Assembly: GCA_024509875.1 (NCBI GenBank)
Contig: JAMPIV010017527.1
Coordinates: 1 to 64,000, forward strand
Reading direction: 5' to 3'
From: Oreohelix idahoensis
Lineage: Eukaryota > Mollusca > Gastropoda > Stylommatophora > Oreohelicidae
DNA: 64,000 bases
Shown: piece after piece, positions 34,342 to 44,637 of the stretch
Layout: every line of letters begins with the position of its first letter
Numbering within the stretch: the first letter of the stretch is position 1
Position numbers and translations under genes: made by a program
Notes under the pieces: generated by a model
Seen by the model: the letters and a program-made list of their open reading frames with translations, nothing else
Told to the model about the DNA's origin: nothing
The model's database searches: none

Positions 34342-34479
34342 AGGACTGTCACCTCAGGGGCGCATTCCCATAGTCAGTTATGACTGAAGGACTGTCACCT
34401 CGGGGGCGCATTCTCATAGTCAGTTATGACTGAAGGACTGTCACCTCAGGGGCGCATTCTCATAGTCAGTTATGACTGA
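34342..34479. repeat. 46-bp tandem repeat, 3 copies
   Basis: Three almost identical 46-bp units of aggactgtcacctcaggggc plus gcattctcatagtcagttat and gactga. Each unit contains the near-palindrome tagtcagttatgacta/tgactga, so each could form a small hairpin. Confidence 0.95.
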
Positions 34480-34560
34480 AGGGGTTTTTATACCATAATT
34501 ATTTATAACTTATTTATTATTTGTGTATAAAGAATTCTGGGGTGGCATTACCTGCTCCGT

Positions 34561-34963
34561 GCTTTAACTATATATATATCTGATGTCCTCAGCCAGTGAG
34601 CGAGTAGTGACCTTTGGCCTATCCGCTTTAACAGTCTATATCTGATGTCCTCAGCCAGTGAGCGAGTAGTGACCTTTGGCCTATCCGCTTTAACAGTCTA
34701 TATCTGATATCCCCAGCCAGTGAGCGAGTAGTGACCTTCGGCCTATCCGCTTTAACAGTCTATATCTGATATCCCCAGCCAGTGAGCGAGTAGTGACCTT
34801 CGGCCTATCTGCTTTAACTATCTAAACATGATTTCTCCAGCCAGTGAGCGAGTAGTGACCTTTGGCCTATCTGCTTTAACTATCTAAACATGATTTCCCC
34901 AGCAGTGAGCGAGTAGTGACCTTTGGCCTATCTGCTTTAACTATTTATATATGATTTCCCCAG
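34561..34963. repeat. 62-bp tandem repeat carrying a splice-acceptor-like junction
   Basis: Six copies of a 62-bp unit precede the candidate exon and the seventh junction belongs to the exon itself. Each unit has a pyrimidine-rich tract ending tcctcag or ttccccag followed by ccagtgagcgagt. The AG sites fall at 34591-34592, 34653-34654 and every 62 bases thereafter, with a one-base deletion in the sixth unit. The unit therefore duplicates the intron/exon boundary and the first bases of the exon at 34964. In the repeat copies the exon-like part continues gtagtgacctttggcc, which diverges from the real exon. Confidence 0.88.
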
Positions 34964-35089
34964 CCAGTGAGCGAGTGATGACGATCACATACGAACCAAT
35001 GGAGCGACGACCGAGGACTGCTGACGATGACAACGAAGACCATAGCGGAAGTGATGACAGCGACGGTGAAGATTCTGACAGCTCCTGCG
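34964..35089 (+). CDS. candidate internal exon of a host gene (acidic, serine-rich)
   Basis: An acceptor (tgatttccccag) precedes and a donor (gtacgc after tgcg) follows a 126-bp segment that is open and divisible by 3. It reads SERVMTITYEPMERRPRTA and continues DDDNEDHSGSDDSDGEDSDSSC. The composition is acidic and Ser-rich with a short basic stretch, as in a disordered linker or a nuclear protein, and is unlike the transposon frames around it. I do not recognise the gene, and no neighbouring exons were identified in the window. The open frame runs on to 35166 if the donor is not used. The call is an inference from splice-like borders and codon content. Confidence 0.5.
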
Positions 35090-35365
35090 GTACGCAAATG
35101 TATGGTGTTCTGTTTTCTCTATATTACTGCCATTGGCTCGTAAAGTTCGTAAATCGGACTCATTGAAGGCTACCTATTCTTGGAAAAGCTTGCACTGAAT
35201 TGATTGAAGTTTTCGATCGCAACAGTCATTAATTTTAAGTACAAAATAAATATGTATAATGACTTTCAAAATATTTACAGTAAAATTAGTAACTTGATAT
35301 ATGTGGTGGCGCATTTTATTTTCATGCGTTTGCACTCCCTGATGGTAGAACCTGGCTGTGCTACT

Positions 35366-35500
<135 letters not shown>

Positions 35501-35699
35501 CTACGTCAAGTACCATGCCAACTGGCCTATGTGATCACGTCTGCCCACAACTTCTTGTTCCCAACGCCGTGTATCAATTCTGTTGTTGACTTCTTTCCCC
35601 TTTCTGTGTCACAATGTTAAACTGACACATTTTCTCTTTGTCATTCTATGACTTCTTAATTTTCAGTCTTTACAGTAGTTACAATATATTCCAAGTACA

Positions 35700-36960
35700 G
35701 TGGAAGCCATAGAGAGAAATGTAAACAAGTTCATAAGGAAATGGTTAGTAGAACTACCAGATCGGGTCAGATTTTGCACTGTACTGCAAGAAGGCAAAGC
35801 TTGTGTTCCCTTTCAAGTCAGTTGTGGAGGAATACAAAGGCAGGAAAGGCGAGGATCGCAATTATGTTGTGCAAGTCAGCAGATGACGTAGTTAACTTCA
35901 TTCAGCCCACATTGAAAACTGGAAGGACAGTGGAAAGTGGATTAAGCTGTTGGTGCTGCCCAAGAGTCGCTCAAGCTGAAGGAGGTAATCGGATGATACA
36001 CACAGACTAATAGACGGGGATTTGGTCATGGTGACATCCGATGGTGGTCCAAAGCATAAAACAGGAAATGCAGAGATATGGTAATTCGGGAAATCCGAGA
36101 AACTGAGAACGACAAGAGGATGCAAAATGCAGTGCAGCAATCCCTATAAGGCCGATGGGCTTCATGGGAAGAAGCTCTGCAGAGGTCCTTGACATGGAAT
36201 GATATATGGCATATGGCACCTCTTAGATTCAGCTTCATTATCAAATCAATGTATGATCTGCTATCGTCCGCAAACCTTGTGATCCGAAGATGCTCAGTGC
36301 CCCTTAAGCCAAGAGAATGAGACACTAGTTCAGGTGTTATCTACTTGCAAGGTATCACTGGGGTAAGGGAGATACACATGACGCCACAAAAAAGTACTAA
36401 ATAAGCTGGCTGCTACAACAGACCTGGCAAGGATGCTGGCGAATAGCAAAGTCAGACCGAGTACCACAAATACATACTTTCGGAGAGCAGGAAAGTCAGC
36501 ACATCCCAAACTAAATATCAGTTTGCCATTTATTCCTGACTGTGCAAATGAAGTGGAGATGGCAGTAGATCTTACGTGGTCGGCGGTCATACCCGAAAAT
36601 CATTAAGAGACTTCGAAGACGACCAGATATAGTACTACACTTCTCATTGTCGCTCCACATTATAATGATTGAGCTGAAAGTGCCATTTTAATCCAGATTA
36701 AACAAACAACACTTGTTCAAATTGGCCAAGTACAATAATCTTGTCACGGACTTGAGACATGACGGGTTCACAGCAAAAGCCATAGCTGTAGAGGTAGGTG
36801 CAAGAGGTCTAGTGGCTGACTCAGTTTATGATCTACTGAAACTGTTGGATGTGAAAGGACAGTCAAGAATGAGGACACTTAAGAGTCTCGGTGAAATGGC
36901 GGAAAGGCCATCGTGTTGGCCGTGGAGCAACTGCAAAGGGGCTATGGAATTCAGAACAAT
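35700..36960 (+). pseudogene. heavily decayed LINE polymerase C-terminal region
   Basis: Scattered frames keep the order of a LINE post-RT region. First comes VNKFIRKWLVELPD.VRFCTVLQ, with FPFKSVVEEYKGRK in the next frame. FRRAGKSAHPKLNISLPFIPD follows around 36475, and finally VEVGARGLVADSVYDLLKLL and VKGQSRMRTLKSLGEMAER.SCW.W (36790-36930). These match the (R)KWLG.P....LY.K..KLQLP..S.VEEYK and VEVGARGF...S....L..LG..G...R..LK.L.E.AE.AS.W.W landmarks of a widespread animal retroelement group. There are more than ten stops and frameshifts, so the copy is old. Its upstream RT core is missing. Confidence 0.8.
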
Positions 36961-37708
36961 AATTTATATCTTTATAAATAAAAGGCAATGTATGTATGTA
37001 TGTTCTTAATACAAATCCGCAAGCCTTATTATTTCTTAATGAATTTTGGCAGAGAGTCTCTTTAATTACTGCCGGCTAACACTATGTAGTTATTTCATAA
37101 TTTAATATTGTACTTATGACATAGATTTAATTTGCAGTTTTTGTATAAAATGTAAACAAGCCATTTAATTCTCAGGGGCCCTAATCAAATAAATAGATAT
37201 CCGAGAGATATCAAGGGACGTAACACAAATGTTAAAACTATTATTTTATGTTTGTAATTAATAACCATATGTTGTCATATTTTACAAGATAATTAACAAT
37301 GTTTAACTACACACTTTTAATTTAATGGGAAATAGAAAAAAACCCAGTTTTATGTAACACTTCCTTTTTTTTAACTATGTAATTTTTATGGCACTGATTT
37401 TGCCACGCGGTTTCAAATTGCATCAGAGCTGTAACGATACATATATTAAAACAATTGAATATTCTGTGCAGACTCCCGAAGATCAAACTGACAGTGGAGA
37501 AGATGGGACAGCGCAAATAACGCTGTGAAACCCAACGCCCTAATATCCGGCCTTTGGCTAGGATCATGTGTCTAGACACAGGGACCGGTACAGTGACATT
37601 CATGTGTCATTAGGTCCCTTGTGTGAGAACACAGAGGATCACTACAGTGACACAGTTTGTCATTGGGTCTTCTTGTGTTGGGACATGTGGTCTTGACCAG
37701 AGCCGGGT
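36961..37708. other. no gene seen
   Basis: AT-rich sequence. Near 37555-37690 two similar blocks of about 60 bp share gtgacat or gtgacac, tcattaggtc or tcattgggtc, and a ttgtgt...acaca core, which suggests a diverged direct duplication. Confidence 0.45.
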
Positions 37709-38119
37709 TTGGGGTGGGTGCCAATGCGATCTCATGCGAGGAAAAAATATGCGACCTCATGCGAGGAAAAAAAAAAAAAGATAGATCTGCAGAGCATTAG
37801 AAATATGATGGAAGACATGAAAAGAATTCAGCAACAAGTAGAAACAGATGTCAAGAAGCTGACAGAGCTGAAAGAAGAAAACGCAGATCTACTCAAAAGA
37901 ATAGAAGCAGAAAGAATAGCCATTGAGGAAATTACATCTAACAACACACGAGAAACTAAAACGAATGACCAATCAAGCGAAGAAGACATCGAGGAAACGC
38001 TAGAAAAGTTACTCCCAACAATAATAGAAAAAGCGCTAATACAGATACAGGAGAAAAGGAAGACACAAGAAACAGAAACGAGGAGGGTAAAAACACACAA
38101 AACCACACAAGCCAGATAG
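37709..38119 (+). CDS. coiled-coil ORF of unknown origin
   Basis: A 136-codon frame. After a short start that overlaps an A-run, residues about 30-90 (MMEDMKRIQQQVETDVKKL, then TELKEENADLLKRIEAERIA) have heptad-like spacing of hydrophobic residues in a highly charged background. The C-terminus is basic (EKRKTQETETRRVK). This resembles the ORF1 or gag-like coiled coil of a retroelement, but I recognise no specific family. It is followed within 75 bases by two histone-type stem-loops. A 51-bp piece of it (37800-37850) is duplicated inside the Helitron helicase at 38972-39022. The first codons contain a direct repeat (tgcgacctcatgcgaggaaa-like), so the true start may be the internal Met-Met near 37805. 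Confidence 0.45.
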   Translation: MGWVPMRSHARKKYATSCEEKKKKIDLQSIRNMMEDMKRIQQQVETDVKKLTELKEENADLLKRIEAERIAIEEITSNNTRETKTNDQSSEEDIEETLEKLLPTIIEKALIQIQEKRKTQETETRRVKTHKTTQAR

Positions 38120-38191
38120 TGAGGCAGGAAATGAAAAACACTATGGAACACGCTACGGCACCAGAAACAGACAAACAACGAACTAGCTAGT

Positions 38192-38223
38192 GGTCCTTTT
38201 TAGGACCAGTCCTTTTCAGGACT
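38192..38223 (+). other. two adjacent histone-type RNA stem-loops
   Basis: Two 16-nt hairpins abut without spacer. The first is ggtcct/tttt/aggacc at 38192-38207, the second agtcct/tttc/aggact at 38208-38223. Each has a perfect 6-bp stem and a 4-nt loop with U at positions 1 and 3. This is the architecture of the 3' stem-loop of animal histone mRNAs bound by SLBP. The second is followed by aacaacc. No histone gene is near. The upstream neighbour is the coiled-coil ORF ending at 38119. Confidence 0.75.
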
Positions 38224-38680
38224 AACAACCGGCTAGCATCGAAGAACCTAACGCACAATATACCCCAATTATAACCACTTCGGTTGAATAGGGTATAACT
38301 GCAATATAATCGACGCAAGTACGCAACCAAGCAAGCTGTGAGGATCAGCATCCACTGTGCATGTTTAATCTGAATGAAAATCTAACATGATTTAAAGTAT
38401 TATTGTTTTTTTTACAGCATTTTTAAAATGCGTCGTCAAACGAATTTAAATTGTAAGACAACTGTAAATACGTAAAAACCAAACTCACTCGATAGTCTCT
38501 TATTTTTCGGTGCAATAATTTTTATGTAATTTTATAGTAAAAACTTTAGTTGTTGCAGAAAACAAAATTATTAAATAGTTATAATCGTTGAAGGACCGTT
38601 TAAATGGACGTAATTTTGTCGCATGTTGCCAGGTAACATAATTTGGTTTCTACCGCTTTCGTTAAAAAAAAAAAAAAAAA

Positions 38681-40429
38681 GCTGGTAGTCAACTACGAAA
38701 TCTATTTGCAATTATAATAACAACCTGCGTCCCCTCAGATCCAAACATTCTCTGGGAGAAATATAAATACAGCTTGAGTGAAGATATTCTTAGACAAGCA
38801 CGTTGAGATAATCTGACTATGGATTTAAATTACTCTTCTGTAATTTTTAATCAAGCACTTATATTGCTTGAAGATAAATGTATAGCCGTGAATGGGAGAC
38901 CTGTTCAACAACTGGGTCTAGTAGCGCCTACACGAACTGTTTCTGCGATACCTGATAGAGACATTTTGCGGGAAATATGATGGAAGACATGAAAAGAATC
39001 CAGCAACAAGTAGAAACAGATGACATTGATCAGTTGGAAAGATTTGTTGAAACCAATGGGCTGCTCTTAGTTGATGATCAAAGATTGGCATGCAACGTTA
39101 TTCTGGACCTGATCATAAATGGAAATGGAGGACTGTTCTTTCTGGATGCACCTGGTGGGACAGGAAAAACCTTTCTTATTAATTTGCTTCTTGCTAAAAT
39201 TCGGAAGCAAAATGAGATTGCTCTTGCGGTAGCATCATCTGGAATAGCATCTACATTATTGGAAGGAGGTCGTACAGCTCAGTCAGCTCTCAAACTACCC
39301 CTAAATCTCGCATATTTAGAGTCTCCGGATTTGTAACATTAGCAAGAGCTCTGGACAAGCACAAGTGCTAAAAAAATGCAAAGTCATTGAATGGGATGAG
39401 TGCACTATGTCATATAAGAGAGCTCTTGATTTGTCTCTGCAAGATATTAGGGGAAACACTCTTCCAATGGAAGGGGCTGTGATAGTGATTTCTGGTGATT
39501 TTCGTCAAACATTTACCAGTTTTTCCGCTATTAACACCGGCGGACGAACTAAATGCTTGCCTTAAAGCATCATACCTTTAGAGATACATTCATAAAATGG
39601 AACTGACCACCAATATGCGCGTTCATTTACTTGGAGATTCAACCGCATTCAACTTTGCTCACCAACTGTTGTGCCTTGATGATGGCAAATTTCCTACAAA
39701 TCCAACAACTAATCTGATATATAGTTTCCATCGGATTTTTGCAATTTCGTCATGTCAGTTCAAGAATTACAAAACAGCGTTTTTCTGAACATTCACAACA
39801 ACTTTGGAAATCATAAATGGCGTCGTGAGCAAGCAATTCTGGCGCCTAAAAATGAGAGCGTTAGTAATATCAATCTTCAAATACAGAATCAGCTGCTGGG
39901 CATAGCCACAACATACAAATCATTTGACACTGTCATAGACAACCAGCAGGCTGTATTTTATCCTACTGAGTTCCTGAACTCATTGGAACCAACTGGAATA
40001 CCATCGCATAACTTAATTTTTAATATCGGTGCACCAATAATATTGCTGCGAAATCTTGATCTGCCTAAATTGTGTAATGGAACCAGATTATGTGTTAAGA
40101 ACCTCATGCCAAACGTGATAGAAGCAACAATATTAACAGGTTATGCCAGGGGAGAAGAAGCATTCATTCCACGCATTCCTCTGATCCCAGCTGACATGCC
40201 TTTTGATTTCAAGCGACTGCAACATCCTGTGCGTCTTGCATTTGCAATGACAATAAACAAGGCCCAAGGGCAGTCACTTAAGGTAGCAGGCATTAACTTA
40301 GAAAATTCGTGATTTTTACACGGACAGCTATATGTTGCTTGCTCCAGGGTGGGCACATCAAGAAATTTATTCATTTTTGCCCCAGGTGGTAACATCAAGA
40401 ATATTGTTTATCGAAAAGCACTTGAATAA
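38681..40429 (+). pseudogene. Helitron Pif1-type helicase, decayed
   Basis: In order, with frame changes: LRNLFAIIITTCVPSDPNILW (38690 on); MDLNYSSVIFNQALILLEDKCIA (38819 on); Walker A in LFFLDAPGGTGKTFLINLL (about 39130-39190); ASSGIASTLLEGGRTAQSALKLP; Walker B region VIEWDECTMSYKRALD (about 39385); ISGDFRQT; MELTTNMRVHLL; and the helicase end AMTINKAQGQSLKVAGI (about 40245), YVACSRVG, with a final TAA at 40427-40429. Breaks include a TGA near 38806, a 51-bp insertion at 38972-39022 that shifts the frame, a stop at 39334-39336, frameshifts near 39560 and 39745, and a TGA at 40310-40312. The Rep (HUH) nuclease part of a complete Helitron protein is not visible upstream. Confidence 0.93.
38972..39022 (+). 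repeat. 51-bp duplication of the coiled-coil ORF inside the helicase
   Basis: This 51-bp segment matches 37800-37850 with one mismatch (aagaatc against aagaatt). It sits between two parts of the helicase that should be contiguous, ...IPDRDILRE and DIDQLERFVE..., and its length shifts the frame. The direct repeats lie 1172 bases apart. Confidence 0.9.
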
Positions 40430-40552
40430 TGTTGCAATAATAAATTTAGAAAATAACCTTAAGTAAATATGACACGATGTAGTGAAATATATTAATTGTA
40501 ACTTATGTAATTTCCATGTGTGTAACAATGCATATAAGTTTCATAAACCGTT

Positions 40553-40590
40553 AGTTGAAAATCCGGATAACGCCGGGTACTTACAGCTAG
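40553..40590 (+). other. Helitron 3' terminus
   Basis: The sequence ends ccgggtacttacagCTAG and is followed by T. Helitrons end in CTRR (usually CTAG) and insert between A and T. A related end (ccgggtccttacagctag on the minus strand) occurs at 63519-63545. A GC-rich potential hairpin (ccggataacgccgg) lies just upstream, as expected for the 3' terminator. Confidence 0.85.
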
Positions 40591-40881
40591 TACAACATAA
40601 TGGTTACTTTCACAATTGCCTCAAACTGGAAGAATGGATAAAACCATGATTGAAGTTGAAAGTTGCAACCAAGGTGGAGTGGGTTCAGTTCACAGTGCAG
40701 GCGGGAAAGACAACAGGAGGCGGCCTTTGGAAGTCATGACCTAAGTGAGCCCTCCCCCATCAGACTGTAAAGAAGATAAAGGGCTGAAACACTTGATTTA
40801 CCACTTCTGATGACAAGATTGCCTTCTGTTGTTTAGCTCTGTATCGAGTTTCCCTGAATCTTATATATATATATATATATA

Positions 40882-43800
40882 TATAGTGGATTTTGATGGT
40901 ATTGTATGGTTGATGTCACCTAGTGTGATGTATGAGGTCAGCTGTGAAGGCTCCTGAGATAAATGTAGATGTGAATTACAGAAGGCCCTTCTTGCTACCA
41001 CTTACGACCTCACACATATCTTTTTTACTAATGAATGTGGCTACGTTAAACGTCTAGGGTACTGATATGTACTGTGTTGTGGTAGTTTACACACACACAC
41101 ACCCAGATATTTAAGAAGTCAAAAAATATTAATAAAATTTATGACACACTGAACTAACTCAGGCTGTTTTAGTTTTACAAGTTAAATCTTTTGATAAATT
41201 TATTTTGTTCTGAACCAAATGTTTAGTTGGTCAGAACATAAGAAATATTATGGAGTCATAAATGGAATGCAAAATCACATGACATAATAAAATGGAAAAT
41301 GTGTACTTAATTATTTCAAATGACTGGTTAATAATAATTATATTAAGCTAGTCACAGGAGAACTTATTACTAGATATGCTGTTGGGGTGGTGTCATCACT
41401 CCCAGTCTATGACTGCCAAACATTGTCCGTTGACTTAAGGGATAAATATATATAGTTTAATTTCCCCAATGTCATGGCTTTATTTAATGGTGAATTAGGG
41501 ATAGTTTAGTTGAAAATCTTGGTGAAAGTCCAGCAGGCCAGATATGACTTATCTCGCCTGCGACGATCCTATACAAAAGTCTGGTGGCCCCACCTCTCCG
41601 TGCTGGAGGCAATATACGGCTGCTCTGACACAATGATAGACTGCTCTGGTCCACACTTGTATATATTACTACAGCATTTGACACCGCTTTGGTGCCAAAT
41701 AGAAACTCACAGTTCTGAAACAAAAGTATTGGTCATGTGTCAGAACTCTATCTTCGGAACCACTTCTGCACACAACACTACACACAACAACACCACATAG
41801 ACTAGGTCAGATCTCTCTGACCACACAGCACATCTTACCAAGTTGGTTTCACATAGTATCAGTTCCCCAAGACTACATTACATCTGAGATATGTTCAATC
41901 ATCATCATCATCAGTTGCCATCTCCACAACGAAGGTTGGCTGTAATGGATCTCCAACGTCTTCTGTCTCTTGTCTTGGTGGTACACTCTGATAGACTCTT
42001 TCCCGTCCATCTCTTGATGTTATCTTCCCACTTATAGCGCTGTCTTCCCCTTGCACGTTTGCCTTCAACTCTCCCTTCTGTTATGGTCTTCTGCAAGGTG
42101 TTATGCCTTTTTATGTGGCCAAAGTGATTTAGCTGCCGAACTTTGACCTCTCTCATTAGTTCTCTTTTCATACCTAGATTTTCTAGGACCTCCTTATCTG
42201 TTTTCATCTCTTTCCATGAGATACGCCCCATTCTTCTATATATCCACATTTCAAGAGCCTCAATTCTTTCTTCCAAATGCTTATTCATCGTCCATGTTTC
42301 TGCACCATACAGAAATGCAGAATATATATAACACTTTATGATTCTCAGTTTTAATTTATGAGATAACTGTTTGGATGTCAGTATATGTTTCATGTTGTTG
42401 AATGTAGCTTTGGCCATTCCTATTCTCTTCTTGATTTCTGTTTCACATCTGCCATCTTCTGTTATTATATGACCAAGATATACGTAGCTCTTGACTTGTT
42501 CCAGGATTTTCCCATTTACGCTTATCTTTAATGTGGGTTTATCGTCTGTTTTGCTAATTATCATAGTTTTAGTTTTCTCAATATTAATGTCGAGTCCATA
42601 TTCATGACTTATACTGTTCACTTGCTTCACTAGTTCTTGTAACTCCTGTTCGCTTTCAGCTAACAACACGGTATCATCTGCATAACTAAGGTTGTTTATT
42701 GATCTTCCACTGATGTTCAGTCCTGGTATTTCCTGTATCTGTTTGAAAATTTTTTCGGTGTATAAATTAAATAGGCAGGGGGACAGCACACAACCTTGTC
42801 TGACACCTCAAACTGTCTATGTCTATGTATGGTGAATAATTCCTTCCCGATCTTACTGTGGCAGTTTGCTCCCAATAAAGGTTACTGAGTATTCTTATAT
42901 CTTTTCCATCAATACCTATGTCTTTGAGGCATTCAATTATTTTCTCATGATGGATTCTGTCAAAAGCCTTCTTATAGTCAATGAAGCACATATACATACT
43001 TTTTTGGACCTCTGTATATTTTTCTGCTAATCTTCTTAGGCAAAATATTGCCTCTCTTGTTCCACTGTTCCGTCTAAAACCAAACTGTTCTTCTTGGATT
43101 TCGCTGTCTACTTTACTTTTTATTCTTTCCTGTATGATTTTGAGCAGTATCTTAATTGCATGACTCATCAGGCTGATTGTTCTGAAGTCTGAACATTCTG
43201 TTGCATTTGGTTTTTTGGGCAATAGCTTCCTGCTATTAAATAAGATAGGTGATATGTTCCACTGATCTCAACACTAGATCCTTTTTCATAGTTTCATTTA
43301 GGCGTTCCTATATATTTTCTTTGTATGTATGTCTCTAGACCCTGATCTAGGGCTGGGGATCTAGAGCGAACACTTACTTGTCGTAATCATTTTTATGATA
43401 TGGCAGTATCAATCACTCGAATTATTAAAATATACAGAATAAATATTGTTCATTCTTACCAGAATTCAGAATTGAGAACACAGTTAAAGTTTGCTAGCAA
43501 AACTCAGCTGAGCTGCTGGCCGTACGATGGCGTCCCACTATATAGTTATATTCTTATGGAATCAACACCACCATGGATTCAAACTGCGTCTCTGAACAGA
43601 CTTATGTCAAATGGCAAACTTTCACCTCTCTATCCCGCTACTATAAAATGCGTTGACCAATCGCCGACTTCCCCCCTAATTTTCAAATCGTCAACCAAAA
43701 GTCACTTCAGTCAAATCTCAGTCAAGTATGTATTACGGTCTGTTAGTCCGTCTGCCTCTACTTGTTTTTTTTTCTCATAAAAACACACTTGGTTTTACAT

Positions 43801-44549
43801 GTATTTCCTACACGAATCTACTGCCTAAGTTATTTTTAGCTACAATTCTCCACCACATTCCCTCTCTTTAATTACAGCTCGATTTTTACGTTTGCAGACT
43901 CAAGGCCAAGATTTTCGAAAATTTAGTGACATGGGTTAACAGTGCAGTCGTTTGCCTGATATGAACAATACAGTCTTTTGTCATTATCTTCCTTATTATC
44001 TATCCGTCTGTATAATTGAAAGCATATTATTTCTCTGCTCAAGATGGGCTATCAAACTAGCTAGGTTTTATTTTCATAACTCTATTATTAAGAAAAAACA
44101 TATTTTTTCTCAAGTTTAATTTTGAAATTTGTTCGAGAACCTTCTACCATGTGTTTTGCCGCGGCATTCAAATAAAGACCAAGTATCGAAAAACGTCCAA
44201 GAAACGACTGTCTCGATCAAGAGCTAATGTCCTTTTCTTGTCCATCTCCTTACTTTATGTCAACTCGGGGACGTGAATTTTTTTCCTTTCACCCCCACTT
44301 GCGTCTTTTTGCCGTTCGAACTTCAAACACGTGTTCAGTCATATTTTTCCTTTTTTGTGTCCTCCGTTCTCTCCCGTCTACAAAGGGTAACCGTTTCGTC
44401 TGCACTTCTAACTTGTTAGTTTTAAATGGCGGTGGGAAGGCTGGCATGGGCGAACATGTCTCCTAGTATCTTACGCATTATTTTTAACCCTACATTTCAT
44501 CGTTAATTTTGGAGATATTTTAACGTTGTTTCATGGTGACATCATCACA
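40882..44549 (-). repeat. Gypsy-1 3' LTR, interrupted by a LINE
   Basis: On the minus strand it starts TGTGATGATGTCACC (44549 leftward) and ends ...aaatccacta next to the TA tract. The other LTR ends ...ccactaca, so the final CA here has become TA or merged with the microsatellite. It matches 49268-51306 plus 63131-63367 nearly base for base outside the LINE at 41900-43219 and the deleted 44246-44312 segment. Antisense open frames inside (41510-41800, 43400-43780) recur in the other LTR only because the LTRs are copies. Confidence 0.93.
41900..43219 (-). pseudogene. LINE polymerase (5'-truncated) inserted in the Gypsy-1 3' LTR
   Basis: The 1320-bp insertion lies between caat at 41896-41899 and caat at 43220-43223; the sister LTR has a single caat at 50284-50287. 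On the minus strand it encodes the RT: PKKPNATECSDFRTISLMSH, EEQFGFRRNSGTREAIF, then FIDYKKAFDRI. A frameshift at about 42790-42815 separates these from GVRQGCVLSPCLFNLYTE, and YADDTVLLAESEQE gives the YADD active site. The C-terminal part is FGHIKRHNTLQKTI, GKRARGRQRYKW and ITANLRCGDGN, with the stop at 41911-41913. The tail is (TGA)n. No endonuclease domain remains. It is related to the tails at 5983 and 16077 but is a different family. Confidence 0.95.
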
Positions 44550-44566
44550 CATGTCCCCACCTGAGA
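44550..44566 (-). other. Gypsy-1 polypurine-rich tract before the 3' LTR
   Basis: On the minus strand ctcaggtggggacatg directly precedes the LTR start TGTGATG. The short G/A-rich stretch is at the expected place for plus-strand priming, although it is not a pure purine run. Confidence 0.5.
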
Positions 44567-44637
44567 ACATGCACTACGGCAAGTTCCAAAACCAGTGATA
44601 CACATAGATAAAATTCCTCCTCACGCCTGCCACTGCT

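Noticed and set aside
40591..40860. Possible LINE tail between the Helitron end and Gypsy-1
   Set aside because: Short frames there (around VQAGKTTGGGLWKS) were suggestive but too short and broken to assign.
43400..43780. A 126-codon plus-strand frame conserved in both Gypsy-1 LTRs (also 50464-50901)
   Set aside because: Conservation only reflects LTR duplication; it is antisense to the element and its end shifts with a T-run difference.
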